Shown here: in pieces, positions 51,259-60,269 of the stretch
Layout of the letters: every line of letters starts with the position of its first letter
Position numbering within the stretch: position 1 is the first letter of the stretch
NCBI RefSeq assembly: GCF_018449435.1
Contig: NZ_JAHCMU010000019.1
Span: 41,968 to 105,967, forward strand
Reading direction: 5' to 3'
From: Flagellimonas sp. 389
GTDB taxonomy: Bacteria; Bacteroidota; Bacteroidia; Flavobacteriales; Flavobacteriaceae
DNA length: 64,000 nt
Notes under the pieces: model-generated
What the model was told of the DNA's origin: nothing
What the model saw: only the letters and a program-made list of their open reading frames with translations
Databases searched by the model: none
Translations under genes and position numbers: made by a program

Positions 51259-53124
51259 ATGAAAAACTTTTTTTTAATCTTAGCCGTTCTGGCAGCGAAC
51301 ACTATCATTGCCCAAAATATAGTAATCCCAAAAAGCTATAGCAATATCCAAAAAGATGAAAAGGGACTCTTTGTTCAAGATGGCGACCAACGCTACTATA
51401 CAGTTGAAAGCAATCCCCGTTATAGCCTTAAACAATTGTTCGGCAATCCCAAAGGAACCGAGGAAGGATTGACAATGGATTTTGATGATTTTAAAGGAAC
51501 CATAACTTATGGGCTTATCCCTTATGGAAAGGCGCCGCACCCGTTACCTGTTTTCAGGTTTGTAAAAACATTGGAATCCGGTAAAACCGATATCAATATC
51601 AAACGGGATTTTCGCTATCCCTATGATTTTGTTGATTGGCAAAAGAACCAAATACTTTCCATAGGGTATCGTCTAATGGATGAAACGGGTATGATAGTTT
51701 ATGATGGTGAAGTATCTTTAAAGGGCAAAGGACCATTCACCGTAGCTCCCTCGGTTTATGAGGGGCCTTTTATCAATATGCTGACAGATACGGGCGCCAC
51801 CATCTGGTTAAACACTACATTGCCAGTAGCCATAGACCTGGAAATCAATAAGGAGACCATTAAAAGTCCGTCATCAACATATCATGAAATTAAAGTGACC
51901 GATCTAAAACCTGATACTGAATATAAGTACTTGATAAAATACGGCGACTTTACCCAACAATACCATTTGAAAACAGCCCCAAAACCAGGAAGTAAAGCTC
52001 CTTTTGTATTTGCGTACACGAGCGATAGCAGACATGCCTCTGGTGGAGGCGAACGCAAAATCTATGGCGCCAATGCGTACATCATGAAAAAAATTGCTGC
52101 GGTGGCCTATGCAAACGATGCTGCTTTTATGCAGTTCAGTGGCGATTTGATCAATGGGTATTTGGAAACAAATGAGGAAACCCAATTACAATACACCAAT
52201 TGGAAAAAAGCAGTGGAGCCATTTTGGCATTATATGCCTTTTCAAGTAGGCATGGGAAACCATGAAGCCTTAGGATATATCTTTCGGGATAGTACGGGAA
52301 GACGCAAAGCGTCTGTAGATAAATTTCCATTTACTACCGAATCGGCTGAAATGGCTTTTTCACAAGCCTTTGTAAATCCGGTTTCCACCTTAAAAAGTGA
52401 GGATGGAAGTGTCTATGATCCATCTTCCAAGACCATTGATTTCCCTTCATATTCAGAAAATGTGTTTCATTATCGCTATGACAACGTAGCGGTTGTCGTA
52501 TTGAACAGTGATTATTGGTATGCCCCTAGCCTCTCGAGTAATACAGTAACTTCAGGAGGACTGCATGGTTACATTATGGATAATCAATTGGAGTGGTTGG
52601 ATAACACCATAACTGCCTTAGAAACAGATGCTACCATTGATCATATTTTCGTGACCCAACATACACCTACTTTTCCAAATGGAGGGCATAGTCGTGATGA
52701 TATGTGGTACAGCGGCAACAATGAGAAAAGACCTTTCGTCGCAGGCAAACCACTGGAAAAAGGAATTTTGGAACGACGCGATCAATATTTAGATATTCTT
52801 ATCAACAAAAGCAAAAAGGTATTGGCTATATTAACAGGAGATGAACACAACTACAATCGCTTGAAGCTAACCAATGAAGTGACCATATATCCTGAGAATT
52901 ATCCACATCAAAAATTGAAGGTATCAAGGCCTATCTACCAAATTAACAATGGAGCTGCAGGAGCACCCTATTATGCACAAGAGATATTGCCTTGGAGCGA
53001 ACATACCAAAGCGTTTAGTGTAGAAAATGCGGTTTGTTTGTTTTATATTGATGGAGCAACGGTAAAAATGAAGGTTATCAATCCAGATACTCTTAATCTC
53101 ATTGATGAAATAGTATTAAGGTGA
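51259..53124 (+). CDS. Exported calcineurin-like metallophosphatase (purple-acid-phosphatase-like)
   Basis: 621 residues from the ATG at 51259, which begins a signal peptide (cleavage near IIAQ); the first ATG of the frame at 51190 overlaps the regulator gene and is rejected. A fibronectin-III-like domain (about 155-245; VTDLKPDTEYKYLIKYG) precedes the catalytic domain. Metal-site motifs there are YTSDSR, FSGDLINGY, GMGNHEAL, VTQHTPTF and TGDEHNYN. This order fits purple acid phosphatase-like and phosphodiesterase enzymes. Last gene of the Zur operon, 28 bases after the regulator; a secreted phosphatase could release phosphate or metal-bound phosphate. Confidence 0.88.
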   Translation: MKNFFLILAVLAANTIIAQNIVIPKSYSNIQKDEKGLFVQDGDQRYYTVESNPRYSLKQLFGNPKGTEEGLTMDFDDFKGTITYGLIPYGKAPHPLPVFRFVKTLESGKTDINIKRDFRYPYDFVDWQKNQILSIGYRLMDETGMIVYDGEVSLKGKGPFTVAPSVYEGPFINMLTDTGATIWLNTTLPVAIDLEINKETIKSPSSTYHEIKVTDLKPDTEYKYLIKYGDFTQQYHLKTAPKPGSKAPFVFAYTSDSRHASGGGERKIYGANAYIMKKIAAVAYANDAAFMQFSGDLINGYLETNEETQLQYTNWKKAVEPFWHYMPFQVGMGNHEALGYIFRDSTGRRKASVDKFPFTTESAEMAFSQAFVNPVSTLKSEDGSVYDPSSKTIDFPSYSENVFHYRYDNVAVVVLNSDYWYAPSLSSNTVTSGGLHGYIMDNQLEWLDNTITALETDATIDHIFVTQHTPTFPNGGHSRDDMWYSGNNEKRPFVAGKPLEKGILERRDQYLDILINKSKKVLAILTGDEHNYNRLKLTNEVTIYPENYPHQKLKVSRPIYQINNGAAGAPYYAQEILPWSEHTKAFSVENAVCLFYIDGATVKMKVINPDTLNLIDEIVLR

Positions 53125-53253
53125 TTTGGCCCTTAGTAGATTTACCAAATAATACTTACTCATGGCTATGGATTGAAAAAACTCCGTAGGGATAGATGGG
53201 AAGAACTTAATTGATGAGGAACGTTTACCAAAAATTATTCTCCAGTAATGAAA

Positions 53254-53463
53254 TTAATGACATTCCCGTTGCTGCTCCGGAAATAAAATATTCCATTCTC
53301 CATGTTTCACCTTCAAGATGTTAAGAAACAAAAAGGCAATACCAACAATAAAAAAGACGATTAGTAATTGCCCCAGTTCTATTCTAATATTGAAGCCCAA
53401 TAACGGTATTATGATGTTTGTAGGGTCCATTATCCGTACTTTAAAGTAATTGGAAAAGTCCAT
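53254..53463 (-). CDS. Small one-helix membrane protein, tentative
   Basis: 69 codons with a hydrophobic segment LGQLLIVFFIVGIAFLFLNIL and a polar C-terminal tail ending in NILFPEQQRECH. No family recognised. It lies alone between the metallophosphatase and the IS200 element. Possible small membrane protein; no neighbour supports it. Confidence 0.4.
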   Translation of the reverse strand: MDFSNYFKVRIMDPTNIIIPLLGFNIRIELGQLLIVFFIVGIAFLFLNILKVKHGEWNILFPEQQRECH

Positions 53464-53693
53464 GCTTTGAATTAACCAAAGAAAAGAAACATCACATATT
53501 TACGCTTCATTTTTATTGCTTTTTCTAGTCTATCTGTACCAAATACATTGTGGAGCTTAATCAAAAAAATGGTTGGAGGTATAAGGAATTTAGAAGAGAT
53601 GAAGAAAATATTATTACCCCTGAATATTGGCTAAAGCATACAAAAGAGTCATAAGATCCTAATGAACTACCTCGAGGCAGAGCCGTCGAGGTA

Positions 53694-54137
53694 TCAAAAT
53701 AATTTTAGTTGATTCTTATGCAACTCCTTATAATTTGTTCTGCCCTGGTTCTGGAGGTATTTCTTTATTACCTCCTCATTGGCATATTGCCCCACGGTGT
53801 TCACGTAGTAGCCACTGGTCCAGAACTTGCCTCCCCAGAGCATTTGTTTCACCTCAGGATGAAGGCGGAAAATCTCTTTCGCGATGATGCTCTTCACCGC
53901 ACGGATTATCTTCTTCGGGGCGTTAACCGGAACACTCTGGATCAAGAAATGCACATGGTCCCCGTCCAGACCGATTTCCAAAAAGTGGATATCGTAACGC
54001 TCCTCTATCCCAAGACAGATCTTTTTGAAGGTCTCCGAAACCGAATCGCTCAAAACCTTTCTCCTATATTTGATAGGACAAACAAAATGGTACAAAAGCA
54101 AGCTTTTGTTATGGTTCTTGTGGATGTGTTCGCTCAC
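53694..54137 (-). CDS. tnpA: IS200-type transposase TnpA (Y1 HUH)
   Basis: About 147 residues from a GTG start at 54137. Segments: HIHKNHNKSLLLYHFVCPIKYRRKVL, with the HUH motif in GDHVHFLIQ and the catalytic Tyr in GQYANEEVIKKYL. The upstream stretch from 54170 has no homology, and other Bacteroidota IS200 proteins begin near SEHIHK, so the GTG is preferred. The stop codon is directly beside the right-end hairpin. All core motifs are intact, so the element may be active. The GTG lies within a hairpin at 54121-54142. Confidence 0.9.
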   Translation of the reverse strand: MSEHIHKNHNKSLLLYHFVCPIKYRRKVLSDSVSETFKKICLGIEERYDIHFLEIGLDGDHVHFLIQSVPVNAPKKIIRAVKSIIAKEIFRLHPEVKQMLWGGKFWTSGYYVNTVGQYANEEVIKKYLQNQGRTNYKELHKNQLKLF

Positions 54138-54142
54138 ATCCA
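54121..54142 (-). promoter_or_regulatory. Hairpin covering the tnpA start codon
   Basis: TGGATGTG and CACATCCA form a perfect 8-bp stem with a 6-base loop (TTCGCT on the plus strand). On the transcript the stem includes the predicted GTG start codon, so ribosome access would be blocked until the hairpin melts. IS200 elements are known for such translational repression. Confidence 0.6.
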
Positions 54143-54193
54143 CAAATATATAAATATAAATACGCGACACCCGAGGCAGAGCCTCGGGGAATT

Positions 54194-55363
54194 CTAATGA
54201 TTAAAGCTTTCGGACGATAGTTCTCGTATCAGCTTACCAATCATCTCAACTCCTCTTTCCAACTGTTCTTTAGCAATAAACTCATCAGCTCTATGAGCTT
54301 GTGCGATGGAACCGGGACCGCAAATGGCAGATTGAAAACCTTCATTGGCAAATTGCCCGGCTTCCGCTGCATAAGAAACAGTACTCAGTTTGGAATTCCC
54401 AGATATTCGTTTGATCAGATCGACAATATCGGCATCAGCTTTGGTATCCAAATGGGGAACTTGAGGATGATTTTCAATAGTTTTTATAGAAAAGTTGGGG
54501 AAAATCTTCTGCAATGCTATCTCACGTTGTTGACAATACGATTCAAATTCTTTTACAATGGACTGCATATCATCCATAGGTAGGGTCCGCAGGTCCCAAT
54601 AAAAGTGAGCATTATCCGCAATCACGTTCGGGGCAATACCACCGTTTATCAAACCAATATGAATAGTTGAATGTGGCGGATGGAACCGGTCATCCAATCG
54701 ATTATCGGCAATCAACTGGTTCATTTTATTTTCGAGCCATAGAACTAGGCGCATAGCTTCATGAATAGCGCTTACTTCTTGTTTTATACGACTGCTATGA
54801 CCCGCAGAGCCATTGACATAAGTCTCTAGAATATAGATACCCTTTTGACCAACAATCGGTTCCATTAAAGACGGTTCTCCGATTAGTGCATATTTTGGTG
54901 TTTCGTTATAATGTGTCCGAATGGCTTGTGCCAATTCAGGTGCAGCCAAACAACCTACTTCCTCATCGTAGGAAAACGCAAAATAGATAGGCTTTTTTAA
55001 ATTAGCCTTTACCATTTGGGGCAGTGCCGTCAAACAACAAGCCAAAAAGCCTTTCATATCGCAGGAACCACGCCCATATAGTTTCCCATCCCCTTTATCA
55101 GTGAGCACAAAGGGGTCTGTGGTCCAGTTTTGGCCTTCAACGGGAACGACATCCATATGTCCGGAAAGAATAACACCACCATCAACGGCTGGTCCTATTC
55201 GGCAATGCAACGAGGCTTTATTTCCCTCTTCGTTCGACACCAAATGCACGGTAACACCATGCGTTTCCAAATAGTCTTTTATCCAGTTTAAGATGCTTAT
55301 ATTGCTTTCCCCTCCAAGCACTGGAAACGAAACCAATTTTGCCAAAATTTTTTCTACGGTCAT
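54194..55363 (-). CDS. M20-family deacetylase, acetylornithine deacetylase-like
   Basis: A 389-residue zinc amidohydrolase. The metal-binding motifs are LSGHMDVVPV (His69, Asp71), YGRGSCDMKG, FSYDEEVGC and the terminal AHRADEF with His. It shares the segments INGGIAPNVIADNA and WDLRTLP of ArgE-type enzymes. The usual role is N-acetylornithine deacetylation, but M20 members with a neighbouring transporter often process other acyl-amino acids or peptides. Begins 6 bases after the carrier gene; an IS200 element directly follows its stop. Confidence 0.88.
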   Translation of the reverse strand: MTVEKILAKLVSFPVLGGESNISILNWIKDYLETHGVTVHLVSNEEGNKASLHCRIGPAVDGGVILSGHMDVVPVEGQNWTTDPFVLTDKGDGKLYGRGSCDMKGFLACCLTALPQMVKANLKKPIYFAFSYDEEVGCLAAPELAQAIRTHYNETPKYALIGEPSLMEPIVGQKGIYILETYVNGSAGHSSRIKQEVSAIHEAMRLVLWLENKMNQLIADNRLDDRFHPPHSTIHIGLINGGIAPNVIADNAHFYWDLRTLPMDDMQSIVKEFESYCQQREIALQKIFPNFSIKTIENHPQVPHLDTKADADIVDLIKRISGNSKLSTVSYAAEAGQFANEGFQSAICGPGSIAQAHRADEFIAKEQLERGVEMIGKLIRELSSESFNH

Positions 55364-55369
55364 ATTAAA

Positions 55370-56773
55370 CTAACTATAATTTGTTGCTACGGCTATGATC
55401 AACACCAAAAAGGCCAAACAGAGCACAGTTATCAATACGGGGAAAATAAAACGAATCCATCGGTCAATCGGCACTCGGCACATACTAAGCATAGCGATAA
55501 GTCCGCCCAAGGTCGGATTAACCAGGTTTGACACGCCATCCCCTATCTGAAAGGCCAAAATAGTAATCTGTCTTGAGAGTCCCAAAGATTCACCCAAAGG
55601 AAGCATAACGGGCAAGGTCGACAAGGCCTGTCCACTTCCTGAAGGAATAAAAAAGTTGATTATGGACTGCGAGATGGACATGCAAATAGCGGAAGTATAT
55701 AAAGGTAATCCTTCCAAAATCAATGAAAGTTGGTACGAAACAGTATCACCAATGTTTCCCATTTCCATGAGTACTTTAATCGAAGTAGCGAAACCCACCA
55801 TAAATGCCCCCGGTGCAGTTAGGGCAACTGCCTTCAGAACGGTTTCACTCATAGTGGTCGCGTTCATTCTGGATACTAGGCCACAAAGTAAAGCAATCAT
55901 CAAAAAAACTGCTGAAAGCTCATTGATGTACCAGTGCAAGTTGAAAACCCCATAAAGAATTGCCAAAAGACCTAAGAGAAAAATGGAAATGACCAGCCAA
56001 TTTTTTCTACTTAACTGATATGCTCCAATAGGTTTTGATAACTTCAAGTCGTTAGCATCAAATCCTTTGTCCAAGCTTTTGTCGGGGTTTATGGTAATCT
56101 TTTTGAAATACCTAATGTTATAGTAAGCCATTACACTCAGTGCCGAAAAGCAAAGCAAACTTCGCAATAGCGCTCCCGAAAACATGGGCAATTCTGCTAA
56201 TTTATGACCTGTACCTACGGTATACGGATTAATGGGCGAAAGTCCAAAACCAATGGTCATTGCACCTACTGAAATACCTGCAGCTAAAATCAAATCCCCG
56301 CCCAAAGCAAGGCTCAGAACAGCAGCTATCGGTACCATTGCGATATTATTTTCGTACCCCACGGCCATACCAAGTATTCCATAGATGAATGTCATGATAA
56401 CAATAATTAAATTTTTGTGTTTTAGACCTAGCTTTTTTACCAAAGTCCCAACGGCATTCTCCACTGCTTTTGATTTTTCCATAAAACCAAACATGATACC
56501 TCCTGCCAAAACAATAAATATAATCTCAACTGCAGCCTTAAAACCTAATGGAATAGCTTTAAACATGTTCAAGAGTCCTACTGGCGTGGAGTCGATTATC
56601 CTATAGGAGTTAGGGACTACGGTACTTCGCCCATCCACTGTGACCCGCTCATAGGTTCCGGCCGGGAGAATGTATGTCAATATCGTAACTATCGCTATAA
56701 TACCAAATAGCATGGTGATGGCATGTGGAATATTGTTTAATAAAAGGGGAAATCTTGATTTAGATACGTTCAT
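55370..56773 (-). CDS. YfcC/DcuC-type carrier
   Basis: 467 residues from the ATG at 56773; an upstream frame to 56884 would add a non-homologous stretch. It has 11 to 12 hydrophobic segments with NNIPHAITMLFGIIAIVTILTYILPAG near the N-terminus, MAVGYENNIAMVPIAAVLSL, the central loop SINPYTVGTGHKLAELPMFSG and PSGSGQALSTLPVMLPLGES near the C-terminus. This is the C4-dicarboxylate anaerobic carrier / AbgT-related fold, often found next to M20 peptidases, where it imports peptides, acylated amino acids or dicarboxylates. Co-transcribed with the M20 gene. Confidence 0.87.
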   Translation of the reverse strand: MNVSKSRFPLLLNNIPHAITMLFGIIAIVTILTYILPAGTYERVTVDGRSTVVPNSYRIIDSTPVGLLNMFKAIPLGFKAAVEIIFIVLAGGIMFGFMEKSKAVENAVGTLVKKLGLKHKNLIIVIMTFIYGILGMAVGYENNIAMVPIAAVLSLALGGDLILAAGISVGAMTIGFGLSPINPYTVGTGHKLAELPMFSGALLRSLLCFSALSVMAYYNIRYFKKITINPDKSLDKGFDANDLKLSKPIGAYQLSRKNWLVISIFLLGLLAILYGVFNLHWYINELSAVFLMIALLCGLVSRMNATTMSETVLKAVALTAPGAFMVGFATSIKVLMEMGNIGDTVSYQLSLILEGLPLYTSAICMSISQSIINFFIPSGSGQALSTLPVMLPLGESLGLSRQITILAFQIGDGVSNLVNPTLGGLIAMLSMCRVPIDRWIRFIFPVLITVLCLAFLVLIIAVATNYS

Positions 56774-57007
56774 GTAGTTATATGACTCCCTTCTATAATA
56801 AAAAAGGTGACCTAATACGAATTTAAAAAAACTAAACTTAATGCAATAAAAATATGGGCAAAGTGATAGAACAGTCATTAACAAAATTAGCCGTAGAATT
56901 TGGTTTGCTGTTATCTATACGACAACCCAAGGTCGAAAATAGACCAAGACCTAACCTGTTTCTTAGAAAACGGGTACGATTCATTGTATATTTAACTGGG
57001 TCATATT

Positions 57008-58231
57008 TTAATCAAAGGCATAAGCTCTTTCCACGGGCCATTCATCTTCATATCCATGTAACCAATCTTGTGATTCAATTTCCTTGTCCGTTGCTAGGCA
57101 AGCGTCAAGGTCGACCCGCATCTGTTCTTCATCCATAGCTTGACCAATAAATACGATTTCATTTTTTCGATCTCCAAAAGTAGTGTCCCAATCTGCTTCA
57201 ATTTGTTCTTGATCATCCAAAAAAGAAGCATATAATGTGCGCTTATGAAAAGGCATGCTACTCCACCAAACGCCAGCGCTATCAGTTCTTAAGGAGCCTC
57301 CGGCTTGTCCCCAAATCAAGGCTTGTTCAGGGCGTGAAGCAATCCAAAATAACCCTTTACTACGAATGACGGTATTGGGAAATTGATGTTGCACATACTG
57401 CCCAAAACGTTTGGGATCAAAAGGTTTTATGCTTCGATACACAAAAGAACCTATCCCATACTCTTCGGTTTCCGGTGTATGTTCATCTTTATTGAGTTCT
57501 TCTATCCAGCCGGCACTTTGTTCCGCTTCCTCAAAATTGAAAAGACCAGTATTGAGAATGGAAGTTGGGTCAACCTTGCTAAATTTAGATTCTATAACCT
57601 GTGCAGCAGGGTTTAATTTCTTTATAATTGCCTGTAATACACTCAACGTATCCTTAGAGACCAGATCTGCTTTGTTCAGTACGATGACATTAGCAAATTC
57701 AATTTGGTCGGTCAACAGGTTCACAATGGTCCGATAGTCACCCTCCATGTCGGTAAGATCTCTATCCATCAAGGTTTCCGGGCTACCAAAATCCTTAAAA
57801 AAGTTAAAGGCATCTACTACGGTCACCATGGTATCCACATAGCTAAAGCGGGAAAGGTCAATATTGTTTTCCTCATCGACAAAGGAGAAAGTTTGAGCCA
57901 CTGGTATGGGTTCACTAATACCAGTGCTTTCAATAAGGAGATAATCAAATCGGTTTTCCTTGGCCAAGTTTTCTACTTCGACCATTAGGTCTTCCCTTAG
58001 GGTACAGCAAATACATCCGTTACTCATTTCTACCAGCTTTTCCTCGGTACGTGAAAGGGTGTTTTCGCTTTTTACCAATTCCGCATCTACATTGACTTCG
58101 CTCATATCGTTCACGATCACAGCTACTTTTAGGCCTTCCTTATTATGTAAAATATGATTAAGTAAAGTCGTTTTACCTGCCCCTAGAAACCCACTGAGAA
58201 CCGTTACGGGTAATTTTTTGTTTTCTATCAT
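57008..58231 (-). CDS. CobW/COG0523 GTPase, zinc metallochaperone type
   Basis: A 407-residue G3E-family GTPase. It contains [11 protein letters not shown] (Walker A, about 14-23), the loop [15 protein letters not shown], the metal-binding [12 protein letters not shown] (Cys73, 75, 76), the Walker B ESTGIS and VLNKADL. The CobW C-terminal domain follows about residue 270. The NDMSEVN variant is the form seen in Zur-controlled ZigA/ZNG1-type chaperones that hand zinc to client enzymes. The candidate Zur box at 58325-58347, with a promoter over it, lies just upstream, linking it to the operon at 48 kb. Confidence 0.93.
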   Translation of the reverse strand: MIENKKLPVTVLSGFLGAGKTTLLNHILHNKEGLKVAVIVNDMSEVNVDAELVKSENTLSRTEEKLVEMSNGCICCTLREDLMVEVENLAKENRFDYLLIESTGISEPIPVAQTFSFVDEENNIDLSRFSYVDTMVTVVDAFNFFKDFGSPETLMDRDLTDMEGDYRTIVNLLTDQIEFANVIVLNKADLVSKDTLSVLQAIIKKLNPAAQVIESKFSKVDPTSILNTGLFNFEEAEQSAGWIEELNKDEHTPETEEYGIGSFVYRSIKPFDPKRFGQYVQHQFPNTVIRSKGLFWIASRPEQALIWGQAGGSLRTDSAGVWWSSMPFHKRTLYASFLDDQEQIEADWDTTFGDRKNEIVFIGQAMDEEQMRVDLDACLATDKEIESQDWLHGYEDEWPVERAYAFD

Positions 58232-58271
58232 TTCTTTTTGATATTATACTATTGCTTGCCCAACTATACAT

Positions 58272-58291
58272 TCGTAATGAACGCATTACGA
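58272..58291. repeat. 8-bp inverted repeat in the cobW-type leader
   Basis: TCGTAATG and CATTACGA flank 4 bases (AACG). It lies between the promoter and the start codon. On the transcript it is a hairpin in the leader; as DNA its arms look like TCGTAAT / ATTACGA, another Zur-like half-site. Either reading is unproven. Confidence 0.45.
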
Positions 58292-58302
58292 TAGCTGAAA
58301 AG

Positions 58303-58310
58303 TAAAAGTA
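58303..58310 (-). promoter_or_regulatory. Predicted -7 element of the CobW-type gene
   Basis: On the minus strand TACTTTTA, an approximate TAnnTTTG, lies 20 bases downstream of a TTG that is inside the inverted repeat at 58325-58347. The arrangement mirrors that at 47950-47990. Confidence 0.45.
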
Positions 58311-58324
58311 TATGAAAAGGTCGA

Positions 58325-58347
58325 TAAATGCAACTGAGTTGCATTTA
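58325..58347. promoter_or_regulatory. Candidate Zur box upstream of the CobW-type gene
   Basis: TAAATGCAAC, TGA, then the exact reverse complement GTTGCATTTA, a perfect 10-bp inverted repeat. Its inner 9 bp arms are identical to those at 47950-47970. It lies about 95 bases upstream of the GTPase start and overlaps the -33 promoter element. Confidence 0.85.
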
Positions 58348-58408
58348 CTTTTTTAAACAAACAGTTTGAGTTGGAAAAAAGAAAAATCTAAATCCAATAA
58401 AGGTAATA

Positions 58409-60109
58409 TCAATATCCAGCAGCTTGCCCGTCTTTACGGCTTTCTGAGGCGCCATGATAGACTTTGTTTTCATCATCCCATAAGATAGCCTGATACCCAC
58501 CATAAATTCCCCTTGCAGTTCCCATTTTATGGCCTTTATCCATTAATCCGCGTATTGTGGAATAGGGAATTCCAGATTCTGTTCGGATGAGTCCGGTATC
58601 TGTTGTAGTGCTACCCATGGGACTTGCTCCTCCGGTATGGTCCCACCGTGGAGCATCACCAGCTTCTTGAAGATTCATTCCAAAATCAACAAGGTTCATC
58701 ACGATTTGTGTATGACCCATCGGTTGAAAATCGCCACCCATAACACCAAAACTGACATACGGTTTACCATCCTTGGTCACGAAAGCTGGGATTATGGTAT
58801 GGAAGGGGCGTTTGCCCGGTTCATAAGTATTGGCCTGTCCACGCTTAAGACTAAACAGCTCTCCACGATCTTGTAGCATAAAGCCCAATTTGGGAGGTGC
58901 CATTCCAGAACCCATTCCGCGGTAATTGCTCTGAATCAATGATATCATAGTACCTTCCTTGTCCGCTACCGTCATATAAATAGTTTCCCCTGCAGAGATT
59001 TCCCCTGCAGCATATGTTCCAGCGCGCTTGCCGATCTGTTCCCTTCTCGATTTGGCGTAGTCTTCCGAAAGCAACTCTTCAACCGGGACATCAAAAAAAT
59101 CCATATCCGCATAGTATTTGGCACGGTCTTCAAAAGCTAATTTTTTGGCTTCGGTAAAAAGATGTAAATGTTCCGCACTCCCGAATTCGATATTGGAAAA
59201 GTCATAGCCTTCCAAAATTTGCAACATTTGCAGTGCCGCTATGCCTTGACCATTTGGTGGTAGCTCCCAAACATCATAACCCCTATAATTGATGGAAACT
59301 GGCTCTACCCATTCCGATTTGTGGGCAGCAAAGTCTTTGGCCGAGAGAAAACCACCTTGCGTTTTAATGAACTCACCAACGGTTTTGGCAATATCTCCTT
59401 TATAAAAAGCATCTCGACCGCCTTCTGCAATTTTCTGATAGGTATTCGCCAAATAAGGATTTTTATAAATTTCCCCTTCGTTAGGTAGTTTTCCTCCGTT
59501 TTGTGATTTGTACGTGTCTTCAATATTGGGAAATCCTCTTGATTCAAAAAAGGGAACGGTGCGCTGTATGTACCAAGCAATAAGTTCGGTCAAAGGGAAC
59601 CCTTTTTCTGCATAATCAATAGCCGGGGCCAAAATTTCTGTCATGGATTTTGACCCAAATTTTTGATGCAGTTCAAACCAACCATCTACGGCACCGGGCA
59701 CACTGACCGGAAGGGGCCCGTGAGATGGGATTTTCTCCATACCTTCTTTTTCAAAGTATTCCAAGGTAAGTTTCTGTGGCGAACGTCCACTGGCATTAAG
59801 ACCATATAATTTCTTTGTTTTTCCATCCCAAACAATGGCAAAAAGGTCGCCCCCTACACCACAGCCCGTAGGTTCCATAAGTCCAAGTGCAGCGTTTACC
59901 GCAATCGCAGCATCAATGGCATTACCCCCATCTTTTAAGATATCCAATCCAATTTGGGTGGCAAGGGGATGGCTTGTGGCTACCATTCCATTTTGTCCCA
60001 GGACTTCAGAGCGGGTCGCGAAGGGCTCGCCTGTAATTCGGTCCTGGGCATTTGTAATTTGGAAAGTCAAAAAAAGAAAGCAAAGGTAAAGGAAAGCGGT
60101 TTTCATCAT
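58409..60109 (-). CDS. ggt: Gamma-glutamyltransferase / glutathione hydrolase
   Basis: A 566-residue Ntn hydrolase with signal peptide (cleavage near TNAQ), cut into two subunits by autoprocessing before the catalytic Thr376 in SAGETIYMTVADKEG. Other hallmarks are MVATSHPLATQIGLDILKDG, GGNAIDAAIAVNAALG, PTGCGVGGDLF and QSNYRGMGSG, in which GSG replaces the more usual Ser-Ser pair. Cleaves gamma-glutamyl amides such as glutathione in the periplasm. Transcribed alone, with about 60 bases between its end and the Zur box and no gene in between. An initial ATGATG allows either start. Confidence 0.9.
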   Translation of the reverse strand: MMKTAFLYLCFLFLTFQITNAQDRITGEPFATRSEVLGQNGMVATSHPLATQIGLDILKDGGNAIDAAIAVNAALGLMEPTGCGVGGDLFAIVWDGKTKKLYGLNASGRSPQKLTLEYFEKEGMEKIPSHGPLPVSVPGAVDGWFELHQKFGSKSMTEILAPAIDYAEKGFPLTELIAWYIQRTVPFFESRGFPNIEDTYKSQNGGKLPNEGEIYKNPYLANTYQKIAEGGRDAFYKGDIAKTVGEFIKTQGGFLSAKDFAAHKSEWVEPVSINYRGYDVWELPPNGQGIAALQMLQILEGYDFSNIEFGSAEHLHLFTEAKKLAFEDRAKYYADMDFFDVPVEELLSEDYAKSRREQIGKRAGTYAAGEISAGETIYMTVADKEGTMISLIQSNYRGMGSGMAPPKLGFMLQDRGELFSLKRGQANTYEPGKRPFHTIIPAFVTKDGKPYVSFGVMGGDFQPMGHTQIVMNLVDFGMNLQEAGDAPRWDHTGGASPMGSTTTDTGLIRTESGIPYSTIRGLMDKGHKMGTARGIYGGYQAILWDDENKVYHGASESRKDGQAAGY

Positions 60110-60269
60110 AATTGTTTAGTTTCCTAAAATACAAAAATTGAATAAGGAACCGAATGTGAAAATGTTATTGTGTATTGTTTCGACAATGTGTTTGCGATTT
60201 GTTAGTTTAGAGCTATTTTACAATCCTGTTCAATCATACCATAAAGATAAATTACTACCAATTATAGCC

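Larger units (their letters stand above)
53668..54188 (-). mobile_element. IS200/IS605-family insertion sequence (IS200 group)
   Basis: A single transposase gene is flanked by the subterminal hairpins typical of this group. At the right end (53668-53693) TACCTCGA pairs with TCGAGGTA around an inner GGC/GCC stem and an AGA loop. At the left end (54170-54188) CCCGAGGC pairs with GCCTCGGG around AGA. There are no terminal inverted repeats or target duplication, as expected for a HUH element. It sits between the metallophosphatase operon and the M20 peptidase gene, with one end about 6 bases from the peptidase stop. Exact cleavage sites are not fixed here. Confidence 0.88.

Noticed and set aside
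53709..54197. A plus-strand 162-codon frame across the IS200 element
   Set aside because: It is the shadow of the intact transposase gene on the other strand.
57008..58231. Cobalamin biosynthesis role for the CobW-type protein
   Set aside because: No cobalamin genes are near and the promoter box and NDMSEVN loop fit the zinc-linked subgroup.
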